A stretch of 20,377 bases of DNA. Source: a virus. This document shows positions 7,569 through 15,880 of this stretch, one piece after another; the stretch's first letter is position 1, and every line of letters starts with the position of its first letter. The stretch covers positions 1 to 20,377 of IMG/VR virus record IMGVR_UViG_3300031841_001238; one strand, given 5' to 3'. The notes beneath the pieces were generated by a model that was not told the origin of the DNA, did no database searches, and saw nothing but the letters and a program-made list of their open reading frames with translations. The translations under genes and the position numbers were made by a program.

Positions 7569-9407
7569 ATGGACCCAAAAGATAAATTAAATCCACGCCC
7601 AGAGGCCGAGTACGACGACGAGTCTCAGCACGATGGCATGGAACCTAGAAAGTCTAAAGAAGATTCAAAAGACAAAGAAAAGAAAAAGAAAGGTTCTTTA
7701 CTTAAAAAGGATGGCGAAGGACGAATCGATAGTTCAAAGTATATTGAAACAGAACCAACGATTTCAGAAGCTGTAAGAAAATCTACAGCTGTAATTGGAT
7801 TTGGTCGTATGAATCCTCCTACAGTAGGCCATGAAAAATTAGTAAATAAAATTATTAATGAAGCCATTTCCCGTGATGGCGACCCATTGGTATATCTTTC
7901 AAAAACACAAGATTCAGATAAAAATCCACTCACATATGACCAAAAATTAAGATATGCAAAAGCATTCTTTGGTAAAAAATATTTTCCTACTACAAGATCC
8001 CGAACAATTATAGAAGTTGCAAAAGAGCTTGACGGTGTATATGAAAATTTAGTTGTTGTAGTTGGTGCTGATAGATTAAAAGAATTTAGTGGATTAATGA
8101 ACAGATATAATGGTCGTGATTATAATTACAAAACATTAGATGTCATTTCTGCAGGCGAACGTGACCCAGATTCAGATGGAGTCACCGGTATGTCTGCATC
8201 CAAAATGAGAGCTGCAGCAGAAGATGGCGATTTAAAATCATTCACAAAAGGTGTTCCTTCCAAAGGCAAACGATTCGCAAGTGCCATGTATAATGATGTT
8301 CGCAAAGGACTTGGCATGGTAGAAGAATCATTTGATGATATGGTAGCCAATTTCTTAGGCGAAAGAGTTGTAAATGGTAAACTTGACCCATTATCAGCAA
8401 TGGGCAAATCAAAACTCACAGGCCGAGAGGTTGCTCAATATTATAGAGATAATCCTAAGGCGAAGTCAGCCTCAAAGAAAAAAGAAGTTAAATTAGGTAT
8501 TGAACTTGCGCTTGATTTAAGTGGTAATTATAATTACGCTATTAAAGAAATTGATAAAATCAAACGCAATCTTTCAAAACACCCAGAAGTTCAAAAAGCA
8601 TTACAATTTGCAAATGAATCCGTAAATCAAGAACTCTACACTGCATCCTCATTCCGTAAAAGATTATTAGATGAAAAGATGACAGTTGCTGATAAAAGAG
8701 CAAAAAGTAATTATTATAAAGATGATTCAAAGGACGGTAAATTATCTAAATCCACATCTGCAAAACGCCACGCACAATTTGCAAAACAAACAAAAATGGA
8801 CGATGATGACCCAGCTGCATATAAACCAGCACCTGGTGATGCCACAGCAAAAACAAAACCATCAACACATACAAAAAGATTTAAAGCAATGTTTGGTGAG
8901 GCAAACGGTGCATTTTTAAAACGACCTCACCAATTATTAAGATCTGACAATACAGTAAACTTTGATTATCGCTTTAAAATGTATTCTGCTGCAAGAGCAA
9001 TGGACGAAAGAGCAAAACAAAGAGAAGAAATTAAAGCACAAATCGAAGGTGAAGGCGATCCTTGTTGGGATGGCTATAAACAAGTTGGTATGAAAAAAGG
9101 CCGCAAAGGTAATATGGTACCAAATTGTGTTAAAGAAGAATTAGAACAGCTAGCAAATGAAGTCGAATTTATATTCATGAATGAGGCAGACACTGATAAA
9201 ACATTAAGAGATAAGGCAAAGAAATCAGGTATGCCTTTTAATATCTTAAAGAAAGTGTTTGATAGAGGTGTCGCCGCATGGAGAACTGGTCACAGACCAG
9301 GGACTACTCCTACACAGTGGGGATTTGCCCGTGTTAATAGTTTCGCAACGAAATCAAAAGGAACATGGGGTAAAGCCGACAAAGATCTAGCAGATAAGGT
9401 TAAATAA
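7569..9407 (+). CDS. Multidomain nucleotidylyltransferase (HIGH family) fusion protein
   Basis: A 612-residue mosaic. Residues 1-70 are charged and probably disordered. Residues 73-245 form a nucleotidylyltransferase-superfamily domain: GFGRMNPPTVGH (77-88) is the GxFxPxHxGH ATP-binding motif, and GMSASKMR (207-214) is the second, ISSTxxR-like motif. Residues 306-353 hold a module shared with the protein at 13659. Residues 390-445 (SAKRHAQFAKQ, DDDDPAAYKPAPGD) and 497-521 (DPCWDGYKQVGMKKG, then VPNC) are pieces that recur in marine phage proteins. Residues 545-612 (AWRTGHRPGTTPTQWGFARVNS) match a domain I recall as DUF5824. The substrate could be NMN or a pantetheine- or glycerol-type phosphate; it cannot be told. 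It follows an exact late promoter, which fits a virion role. Confidence 0.75.
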   Translation: MDPKDKLNPRPEAEYDDESQHDGMEPRKSKEDSKDKEKKKKGSLLKKDGEGRIDSSKYIETEPTISEAVRKSTAVIGFGRMNPPTVGHEKLVNKIINEAISRDGDPLVYLSKTQDSDKNPLTYDQKLRYAKAFFGKKYFPTTRSRTIIEVAKELDGVYENLVVVVGADRLKEFSGLMNRYNGRDYNYKTLDVISAGERDPDSDGVTGMSASKMRAAAEDGDLKSFTKGVPSKGKRFASAMYNDVRKGLGMVEESFDDMVANFLGERVVNGKLDPLSAMGKSKLTGREVAQYYRDNPKAKSASKKKEVKLGIELALDLSGNYNYAIKEIDKIKRNLSKHPEVQKALQFANESVNQELYTASSFRKRLLDEKMTVADKRAKSNYYKDDSKDGKLSKSTSAKRHAQFAKQTKMDDDDPAAYKPAPGDATAKTKPSTHTKRFKAMFGEANGAFLKRPHQLLRSDNTVNFDYRFKMYSAARAMDERAKQREEIKAQIEGEGDPCWDGYKQVGMKKGRKGNMVPNCVKEELEQLANEVEFIFMNEADTDKTLRDKAKKSGMPFNILKKVFDRGVAAWRTGHRPGTTPTQWGFARVNSFATKSKGTWGKADKDLADKVK

Positions 9408-9409
9408 AA

Positions 9410-9958
9410 ATGAGTGGTGCAGGAGACTGGGGAACAGATAAAGCGCGTAATAGACTTCAGAAAGACACACCAGGACAAAAAGTAGGAGAAGAAAAAATGG
9501 AACCATTTAAATTAGATGGCCGAACAAAGGCATTTAAGGAAAAGGTCAAGAAACTTGCTTATAAAAAGCAGAAACTTAATGCTCAAGCAATTAAGTTATT
9601 AGACCCTAAAGATTTTGATAATCCTTTGAAAGGCTATCCATATAATGAAAGAATGACAAAAGAGCATTCAGAAGAATTAATGGCATTCGTTAAAAATGCA
9701 AACGAGGCAGGTGTTGAACCTACAGAATTAATGGACGCAGTGCAAAACTGGATGACCATTAAGGGTTATACACAAGTTAAAGAAGAATCTGAATTAGATG
9801 AAGATTGGCGCAAAGACATGGAACGAGCTGTTGATGACGCAAATGCAAGAATTGCAAAGGCTGAAAAAGAGCTTGAGGCTGCCAAAAAGAAAAAAGCAGA
9901 CGTAAGAGCAAAATATAAAGACAAATATAACCGCGCGGTCGACAAGGCTAGAGGCTAG
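9410..9958 (+). CDS. Coiled-coil late protein of unknown function
   Basis: A 182-residue, highly charged protein. It opens MSGAGDWGTDKARNRLQKDTPGQ-like (residues 1-23), a start I associate with marine T4-like phage proteins. A lysine-rich middle follows, and a long coiled coil runs from about residue 134 to the end (MERAVDDANARIAKAEKELE, then repeated Ala-Lys heptads). No catalytic motif is visible. It begins two bases after the previous stop, so it belongs to the same late operon and might interact with the fusion protein. The function is not recognised. Confidence 0.6.
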   Translation: MSGAGDWGTDKARNRLQKDTPGQKVGEEKMEPFKLDGRTKAFKEKVKKLAYKKQKLNAQAIKLLDPKDFDNPLKGYPYNERMTKEHSEELMAFVKNANEAGVEPTELMDAVQNWMTIKGYTQVKEESELDEDWRKDMERAVDDANARIAKAEKELEAAKKKKADVRAKYKDKYNRAVDKARG

Positions 9959-9975
9959 GACCTTATTATGGCCTC
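9951..9975 (+). other. Short hairpin between two late genes
   Basis: GAGGCTA (9951-9957) can pair with TGGCCTC (9969-9975), including one G-T pair, leaving an 11-base loop. It spans the stop of the coiled-coil gene and lies just before AAGGTG, the probable ribosome binding site of the next gene. No T-run follows, so it is not a classical terminator. It may affect initiation or mRNA stability, or be chance. Confidence 0.3.
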
Positions 9976-9992
9976 AAGGTGAATAATACATT

Positions 9993-11417
9993 ATGCGAAA
10001 TTTCTCAAACTTTTTATCTGAAGCGAAAGGCGACGACTTTCAACTCAGAGTAATCATGGTCACGACTGTGCCGGATGCAAACCAACCGGCATTTCGTACC
10101 GCCTCTCACATGGAAACAGTATGTAAGGAACGCAATGTTCCTTTTTTTGGCTTTGATGTTGAACGTGGTTCTATTGAATGGGCAGATGGTATAAGTTCAT
10201 ATGTTATTCGCAATCGTAAAGACCAAACAGGCTTTAAAGTTGGGCCAGGCACTCTTTGTATTGTTCGAGGTAATGTAAGACATAATAAAGGCTGGTTCGA
10301 TAAGGTTTCACAATTTGAGAAATCAGGTTGTACAATGGTCAACGCAAGAGAAGTTGCTGAATTGTGTAATGACAAATATCGCTGTTATCTCAGATTACAA
10401 GACTTTGGTTTAACACAACCAAGAACAGTCCTAATTCCAAACGAGGAAGATGATGGTATTCAATCAGCATTAGAAAACCTTGATAGACCATTTCCGATTA
10501 TTATGAAAACATTGGAAGGTTCAGAAGGTGTTGGTGTTGTTAAAATTGATTCGGAATCTTCACTTAAAGCTTTTATCCAATTAATCTATAAACAAGATGA
10601 GGCTGCCGCCTTATTAATCCAAGAATATATTGAAATGAAAGAAGATTACCGTGTTCATGTATTGGACGGTAAGGTCATAGCAAGTATGACTCGTGGTAAA
10701 GTCAAAGGTGATTTTCGTTCAAATGTCACACAAGGTGGTGATGTGAATGAAGTCAAACTCACAAAATTAGAAGTAGAACAATGTCTATTGGCAGCAAAGG
10801 CTGTAGATGGCCGATGGGTTGCTGTTGATTTTATTCCTTCAAAGGATAGAGAAAAAGAACCTCCTTTCATATTAGAGGTTAATCATAGTCCTGGCACAAA
10901 AGGTATTGAATCGGCAATGTCTGGTTCAAAAGAAAAAGGTGATAAGGAACATCCACTTTTAAATTTACTAATAGACCATTTTTCACAAAAGAAATTTCAT
11001 TGGTCACACCCAACACAGGTTGGATATATAGAAATGGTGACGATAGAACCATTTGGACAATTAACAGCAAAACTTGATACAGGTAATTATAGATACCCAG
11101 TACTACATGCTGATAAATATAAAATTGATGGAAAGAATATCACATTCACATCGTTTGGCAAAACCATAAAAACCAAACTGATAGGTGATTACGTTTCTAA
11201 AACAATGGTCGGCGAAGATAAAAGACCATTGGTAAAACTCAATTATGAATTTGCTGGTAAAAAATACGGCGAAATTACTTTTGGTTTAGATGAGCGTGAT
11301 GGTCTTACAACAGATGTTCTATTAAATAGAAGATTAATGAATAAAATGAATGTAATGGTTAACCCAAACAGAAAATATGTCCGTACAACAGCATTCGAGG
11401 CAGAGGAAAAAGAATAA
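9993..11417 (+). CDS. RimK-like ATP-grasp ligase fused to RimB-like protease domain
   Basis: A 474-residue protein. Residues 1-11 (MRNFSNFLSEA) are capsid-targeting-like. Residues about 17-335 are a RimK-type ATP-grasp ligase: a pre-ATP-grasp domain, then PIIMKTLEGSEGVGV (168-182) as the ATP loop with K172, LIQEYIEMKEDYRVHV (208-223), and the metal-binding ILEVNHSPG at 293-301. RimK adds glutamate to the C-terminus of ribosomal protein S6. Residues 342-465 form a second domain with KLDTGNYRYPVLHA (360-373) and LLNRRLMNKMNVMVNPNRKYV (443-463), the pattern of RimB-like retropepsin-fold proteases, including a DTG triplet. In bacteria RimK and RimB can be neighbouring genes with opposing action. 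Here they appear in one chain. Ligase domain call is firm; protease domain is fairly firm. Confidence 0.8.
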   Translation: MRNFSNFLSEAKGDDFQLRVIMVTTVPDANQPAFRTASHMETVCKERNVPFFGFDVERGSIEWADGISSYVIRNRKDQTGFKVGPGTLCIVRGNVRHNKGWFDKVSQFEKSGCTMVNAREVAELCNDKYRCYLRLQDFGLTQPRTVLIPNEEDDGIQSALENLDRPFPIIMKTLEGSEGVGVVKIDSESSLKAFIQLIYKQDEAAALLIQEYIEMKEDYRVHVLDGKVIASMTRGKVKGDFRSNVTQGGDVNEVKLTKLEVEQCLLAAKAVDGRWVAVDFIPSKDREKEPPFILEVNHSPGTKGIESAMSGSKEKGDKEHPLLNLLIDHFSQKKFHWSHPTQVGYIEMVTIEPFGQLTAKLDTGNYRYPVLHADKYKIDGKNITFTSFGKTIKTKLIGDYVSKTMVGEDKRPLVKLNYEFAGKKYGEITFGLDERDGLTTDVLLNRRLMNKMNVMVNPNRKYVRTTAFEAEEKE

Positions 11418-12307
11418 TGAGAGCAGTAAAAGGTAGTATTAACGAAGCATTAAGACAAGTTGCAGCTTATAATAGTAATAGACTTGCTGAAGCAGCAATG
11501 TCAAAACCACAATCCATTGAAGATTACGCAAGAGCAGTAGCTGTTGATAAAAAAGAACAACAATGGATTATTGATAATGAAGATTCATTTTCAAAGTTTC
11601 ATAATAATAGCGCACTGAAGAAGTCTTGGTTATCTCTATCATATCCAATTTACGATAATGATTATTACTTTGCTTTTATTGGTGATAGCCAAACTGAAAA
11701 TTCAAAGCTCAATTCTGAAGCAAACCGTGAATTAAGAAAATACGCAAAAAGTAAATTAAGTAATGAACAAATTTACGACGAAATGGAAAAGATGTTCAGC
11801 ATGACTAGATATTCTAATGTTGGTGCTGGTGATACAATGACTCGCGAAGAATTGTGGAGAGCAATCCAACATATTCGTAAAGATTATAAAGAAGAAGCAC
11901 AAATCGAAGGTTGGGAAGAACTTGAAGAAAAAGCTTTAATGGGTAGAATGAAAACTATAGCACGTAGCTTACTCGATAAAATGAGAAAACGCGCTAAGAA
12001 AGTTTCCCTACCTGAAAGCTTAGAAGAGGCAAGAATTCCTAATTATAAACCCACGAAGTTTGAAGGTAAAGAGTTCGATAGAAAAAAAGAAATTAGAAGT
12101 TTAAAAAACATGCAAAAGGCAATTCACAAAGTTGCAAAGATGCAAGATGAAATGCAATATACTGCTGAAACAGGTGGAAGTCGTCAAAGAGGTAATCCAC
12201 ATGCAATATATGAAAGTTTAGTAAATGCCGAACAGGCAATATTTGATTACATGGGTGGTATCGAGAGAGGATATTTCGATGGCATCATTGATATGGACAG
12301 AGATTAA
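11417..12307 (+). CDS. Conserved-type late protein of unknown function
   Basis: A 296-residue protein not recognised. It is mostly alpha-helical and charged, with a Tyr/Phe-rich part at residues 65-90 and Lys/Arg-rich helices from 170 to 240. A motif TREELWRAIQHIRKDY lies at about 141-156. No catalytic motif, signal peptide or membrane segment is visible. The N-terminus (MRAVKGSINEALRQV) is only a weak relative of the capsid-targeting-like peptides. It starts at a taATG overlap with the RimK/RimB fusion gene, so it is probably co-expressed and could be an internal head protein. Confidence 0.55.
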   Translation: MRAVKGSINEALRQVAAYNSNRLAEAAMSKPQSIEDYARAVAVDKKEQQWIIDNEDSFSKFHNNSALKKSWLSLSYPIYDNDYYFAFIGDSQTENSKLNSEANRELRKYAKSKLSNEQIYDEMEKMFSMTRYSNVGAGDTMTREELWRAIQHIRKDYKEEAQIEGWEELEEKALMGRMKTIARSLLDKMRKRAKKVSLPESLEEARIPNYKPTKFEGKEFDRKKEIRSLKNMQKAIHKVAKMQDEMQYTAETGGSRQRGNPHAIYESLVNAEQAIFDYMGGIERGYFDGIIDMDRD

Positions 12308-12313
12308 ATTCTA

Positions 12314-12574
12314 ATGAAAAGTTTTAAACAATTTAACGAACAGGGTAATCACATTTACCAAAAGTTTATTCTTGCCACAAAAGCAGGAGAGGATACCTGG
12401 AAATTAACTGGTCAGGACGATGACATTAAATCAGCAAAAGATAGATTGGCTGATATTTGGACACAAGGTGGTGCAAAGGATAAAGCAATTATAGACGCCA
12501 GACTTGCACAAAAAAATAAATGGAAACTATACCAAGTCGTAAACTGGGACGGCAAACAAGGCAAGAAAGGATAA
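12314..12574 (+). CDS. Small protein with capsid-targeting-like N-terminus
   Basis: An 86-residue protein beginning MKSFKQFNEQGN, one of the clear members of the shared N-terminal pattern, though it lacks a hydrophobic-x-E ending. The remainder is basic and may form a small alpha/beta fold (IYQKFILATKAGEDTWKL, then WKLYQVVNWDG). It is six bases from the previous gene and three bases from the next. It is not recognised, but size, charge and opening peptide fit an internal head protein. Confidence 0.55.
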   Translation: MKSFKQFNEQGNHIYQKFILATKAGEDTWKLTGQDDDIKSAKDRLADIWTQGGAKDKAIIDARLAQKNKWKLYQVVNWDGKQGKKG

Positions 12575-12577
12575 CCA

Positions 12578-13207
12578 ATGGATAATAAACAATTTATTAA
12601 AGATTTACTAACTCAAAAGCTTGATGAAGTAATTGGAGGTCCTAAATCAGTAGCTGATGGCCAACTTGACTCTTACTATGCAATGCAGGCTGCTAAAGCA
12701 AAGGCCAAGAAAGACGGTAAAGTTTGGGATAAACTAGGTCAAGATGAAAAGGATCGTTATGTTGCTCCAGAAATGGAAAAAGCTGGTTATGAGAAAAAAG
12801 ATGGTAATACAAAATGGACAAGGGTATCAGATAAAAAAGACGACGAACCTAAAAAAGACAAACCAGATCTTTCAACACCTGAAAAAAGAATTAAACATTT
12901 TAGTGATAATCCAACCGCATCTATGGCTGGTACTGATGTATCAGATGATGAAGCAAAACAAATTCAGTTAGCAAGAATGGAAAAGCAACTTGAAAGTCTT
13001 TTTGATAAAGCACAAAAAGCCCAAGAAAAAATGTATGATGCCGAAGAATCAGGCGATGATGATGCTTACGAAACAGCTGATGAAGAAAACGAATATTGGG
13101 AAGAAAAAATTCGATCACTAGAAAATAAAATAGAAGATTTAAAAGACGAAATCGATAGTAAAAGAGAAGAAACAATAAAATCATTTAAAAATTTTATAAT
13201 AAAATAA
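12578..13207 (+). CDS. Charged coiled-coil late protein
   Basis: A 209-residue protein, very rich in Lys, Asp and Glu. Residues 1-50 contain MDNKQFIKDLLTQKLDEVIG and YYAMQAAKAKAKKDGKVWDK. A disordered acidic/basic middle follows. Residues 130-205 form a long coiled coil (RSLENKIEDLKDEIDSKREE near the end). It resembles scaffold-like or internal virion proteins by composition only. It ends in a taATG overlap with the next gene. The function is not recognised. Confidence 0.5.
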   Translation: MDNKQFIKDLLTQKLDEVIGGPKSVADGQLDSYYAMQAAKAKAKKDGKVWDKLGQDEKDRYVAPEMEKAGYEKKDGNTKWTRVSDKKDDEPKKDKPDLSTPEKRIKHFSDNPTASMAGTDVSDDEAKQIQLARMEKQLESLFDKAQKAQEKMYDAEESGDDDAYETADEENEYWEEKIRSLENKIEDLKDEIDSKREETIKSFKNFIIK

Positions 13208-13662
13208 TGCTATCATTTTCGGATTATTTGGAAGAAAAAGCTAAATCAAAGGCTCAACAAAGGCTTTTTGGTTTGGCACTATCGGTAAAAGATGGTGATA
13301 CACCTGAATCCGAAGTCTCTCAACAAGTGAGAGATATGGCAAAGAATATTTCCAAAAAGGATTTGGAAGATTATGCCAAAACAAAACACAAAGGTTTGCC
13401 AGATAAGGTAAACGAAGAAGGTGATTTGTATTCGGACGATAAGCCAAATGATACGGCTAAAGGTACTGGGTATTCTGATAAAAAGAAGGCTCAAAAGACA
13501 ATAGATATTGCGTCTAAATATAATAGACAAAGAAGAATGGCTATTATTAATACAATGTATTATAGGGCCAAACATCATGCAAACCAAACACAAGGTATGC
13601 GCGATGCTATGAAAGTTTTTAAGACTTGGATAGACAAAAATAAAATCGGAGACGATAAATGA
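13207..13662 (+). CDS. DUF3008-like two-part small protein
   Basis: A 151-residue protein. Residues 1-10 (MLSFSDYLEE) are a capsid-targeting-like peptide. Residues 12-67, KSKAQQRLFGLALSVKDGD through LEDYAKTKHKGLP, match a short phage and bacterial family that I recall as DUF3008. Residues 92-145 (KKAQKTIDIASKYNRQRRMA, then YYRAKHHANQTQGMRDAMKVF) form a second basic helical module common in marine phage proteins. Neither part has a known function. It starts at taATG and ends with ATGA into the next gene, so it is in the middle of a tightly coupled late string. Confidence 0.6.
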   Translation: MLSFSDYLEEKAKSKAQQRLFGLALSVKDGDTPESEVSQQVRDMAKNISKKDLEDYAKTKHKGLPDKVNEEGDLYSDDKPNDTAKGTGYSDKKKAQKTIDIASKYNRQRRMAIINTMYYRAKHHANQTQGMRDAMKVFKTWIDKNKIGDDK

Positions 13663-15497
13663 AAAAATTTAGAAATTTATTAACAGGATTGGTCGAATCC
13701 GATGCTGCCTATGGTGCTTCATTAAAAAAGATTGCCCACGACGAAAAAATTAAATCTTTATCTAAAAGAGATAGAGAAACATTAATGCGTATTGCTGATA
13801 TGATGAAAAATGCAAATCGCGATGACATTAAACACGAAGTTGCAAATAGCCCAGAGGAAAGAAGAAAAGAACGTCTTGCTAGAATGCAAAGACAATCTGG
13901 TAGTGAAACACATAGAGATAGACAGAAAAGATTAGGTAAACCTCAAACTGAAGAAACTGAACTCATAGAGGGTGGCGATTGTTATCATTGCGATGGTAAA
14001 GATGCTGATTGTAAGCATTGTGATGGTTCAGGTTATGTTCAGTTTAAAGATGATGACAGAGATTCTCCTATCACAAGTAAAGATATTAAAATGGCAATAG
14101 GTATTGCCAACGACCCAAGATATAAAGACGGTAATTATTCTGCTGCATATTCAAAAATTTCAAAACTCAAAAAAGGTTTGGTATCGCACCCAAGAGTTAA
14201 GGACGCATTAAGACAAGCTAACGAATCAGTCAATTTAGACGAATCAAAACTTACTTTGTCTACACCAATGTATAATGCAATCATGAAAATGGGTTTACCC
14301 CAGTTGATGAAGAAACATGATGCACATGTTGATAGAAAAGAAACAGATAAAGAGCATACAACTCTCTCAGGCGAGAGAGGTTTCGGTACTGAAGTATCAA
14401 AACTGATTAAAAAGAATGCTTCAAAACTTAAAAAAATATTAGATGAATCAGCTGTTGAAAACAGTGGCAATATTTCCAGAACAGACGCATTTACAAATAT
14501 AAAAAGAATTGCCAAAGAATTACAAAAGGAATCACCAAATAGATATAGCCCTCTCCAAATGGCAAAAGCTAAAAAAGAAAGAGAGGAACGAAGAAAGAAA
14601 TCTGGTGACTCTGAAAGAAATAGATATCAAAGATTAAAGCAAAGAGCCTATGGCAACTACATGGGTGGTCTCAAAGATGACTTTGCATATATTGAAGCTA
14701 CATTAGAAGAGAATTATAGAATACTTGCAACCAAAGGTATGGGAACTGAAACTCCATCTTCTGCAAATAACATTAAGAAAAATGATATAGAGATGGATTA
14801 TTACGATGCTTCTGGTAGCAAAAGACGAGGTAAAATCTCTAATATAGATAATGAAACATATACTGTAAGAGACCTCGACGATGGTAAATATCGTAAATAT
14901 AAATTCCTTGATAGAGAAAAAGCTAAAGAATATTTAAAGAAAGAAAATATCAACGAAAATGATATGTCTTTAGACGACATTAAAAAGAAATGGGCTAAAG
15001 AAATTATTGCCTTCCAAGATAATGGAAAGGATTTACCATCAAGTGCAATGTCAGATTTCTATGGTTATAGAGATTCAGATTCTATTAAAACAGATGACCC
15101 TGATGAGTTTGATGATTTTGTTATGGGTTTACAAATGGGCAAGTATAGAGAAGCATTAGGTTTAAAAGAAGCTTCTGCAAAAGCCGATGCAATGAAAGCC
15201 ATCAAAAGAGATAGAGATTTCCAACAAGTTAAAGATGTAGATGTAAGGGCAACTACAGCTGATATGAAACTTGCTAAAAAGAATCCTATTGTACAATTAA
15301 GAAAAATTCTTGATTACAAGGGTGGTACAATGGAATTCTTAAATAAGAAAAAATTAAAACTGAAGAGTGATGAAGCTGATGCTTTATTACGAGGTTTTGA
15401 TTCACTCCAAAAAGTGCAGGACAAAGAGAAATATCAGCTATTAATCTCTAAGGACCCTGCAAGCCTTAAAAAGATTCTGAAAATTGTAAAACGATGA
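13659..15497 (+). CDS. Large mosaic late protein with DnaJ-like zinc cluster
   Basis: A 612-residue charged protein. The start MKKFRNLLTGLVES is a weaker relative of the capsid-targeting-like peptide. Residues 106-126 hold C108-x2-C111-DGK and C118-x2-C121-DGSG, the CxxCxGxG style of DnaJ zinc fingers, but only two copies rather than four. Residues 140-192 are the same module as in the protein at 7569, ending in the identical ANESVN. Further helical segments (SGERGFGTEVSKLIKKNASK; RYQRLKQRAYGNYMGGLKDD) are of a kind seen in marine phage virion proteins. No catalytic site is visible. It could be an internal head or tail protein. Both ends overlap neighbours by ATGA. Confidence 0.6.
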   Translation: MKKFRNLLTGLVESDAAYGASLKKIAHDEKIKSLSKRDRETLMRIADMMKNANRDDIKHEVANSPEERRKERLARMQRQSGSETHRDRQKRLGKPQTEETELIEGGDCYHCDGKDADCKHCDGSGYVQFKDDDRDSPITSKDIKMAIGIANDPRYKDGNYSAAYSKISKLKKGLVSHPRVKDALRQANESVNLDESKLTLSTPMYNAIMKMGLPQLMKKHDAHVDRKETDKEHTTLSGERGFGTEVSKLIKKNASKLKKILDESAVENSGNISRTDAFTNIKRIAKELQKESPNRYSPLQMAKAKKEREERRKKSGDSERNRYQRLKQRAYGNYMGGLKDDFAYIEATLEENYRILATKGMGTETPSSANNIKKNDIEMDYYDASGSKRRGKISNIDNETYTVRDLDDGKYRKYKFLDREKAKEYLKKENINENDMSLDDIKKKWAKEIIAFQDNGKDLPSSAMSDFYGYRDSDSIKTDDPDEFDDFVMGLQMGKYREALGLKEASAKADAMKAIKRDRDFQQVKDVDVRATTADMKLAKKNPIVQLRKILDYKGGTMEFLNKKKLKLKSDEADALLRGFDSLQKVQDKEKYQLLISKDPASLKKILKIVKR

Positions 15498-15880
15498 AGC
15501 GATTCAACGAATCATTTGGTTTATATGAGGGAGTCGTTGTACCTCTCGAGCAACCATTGGTAGAGTTTGATACTTCTGCTGGTTTATTAGCAGCCGAAAA
15601 AGAACCGGAATTAAATAAACCAAAAAGGTCAAGTGGAGACAAAAAATATGTTGTCTATGTAAGAAATCCAAAAACAGGCAACATTAAGAAAATACAATTT
15701 GGTGATGAGAAAGGTGGGCTGACCTCTAAGATTAATGATAAAGGGGCTGCAGCAAGTTTTGCCGCAAGACATAATTGTGATACAAAAACAGATAAATTAA
15801 GTCCAGGTTATTGGGCTTGTCGCCTTCCAAGATATGCCAAGGAATTGGGGTTAAAAGGTGGCGGAAATTACTTTTGGTAA
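15494..15880 (+). CDS. Small protein with YWxC-type domain (DUF5872-like)
   Basis: A 128-residue protein. The start MKRFNESFGLYEG is an imperfect capsid-targeting-like peptide. Residues 51-115 (KYVVYVRNPKTGNIKKIQFG, then SFAARHNCDTKTDKLSPGYWACRL) match a short domain of marine phages and giant viruses that I recall as DUF5872; C94 and C107 lie near histidine and could bind metal. It ends GGGNYFW. The function of this domain is unknown. It overlaps the next gene by 23 bases, one of the longer overlaps here. Confidence 0.6.
   Translation: MKRFNESFGLYEGVVVPLEQPLVEFDTSAGLLAAEKEPELNKPKRSSGDKKYVVYVRNPKTGNIKKIQFGDEKGGLTSKINDKGAAASFAARHNCDTKTDKLSPGYWACRLPRYAKELGLKGGGNYFW

Noticed and set aside
14890-14910. 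TATAAATT inside the large mosaic gene as a promoter
   Set aside because: It lies far inside a coding region with no gene start suitably placed downstream.
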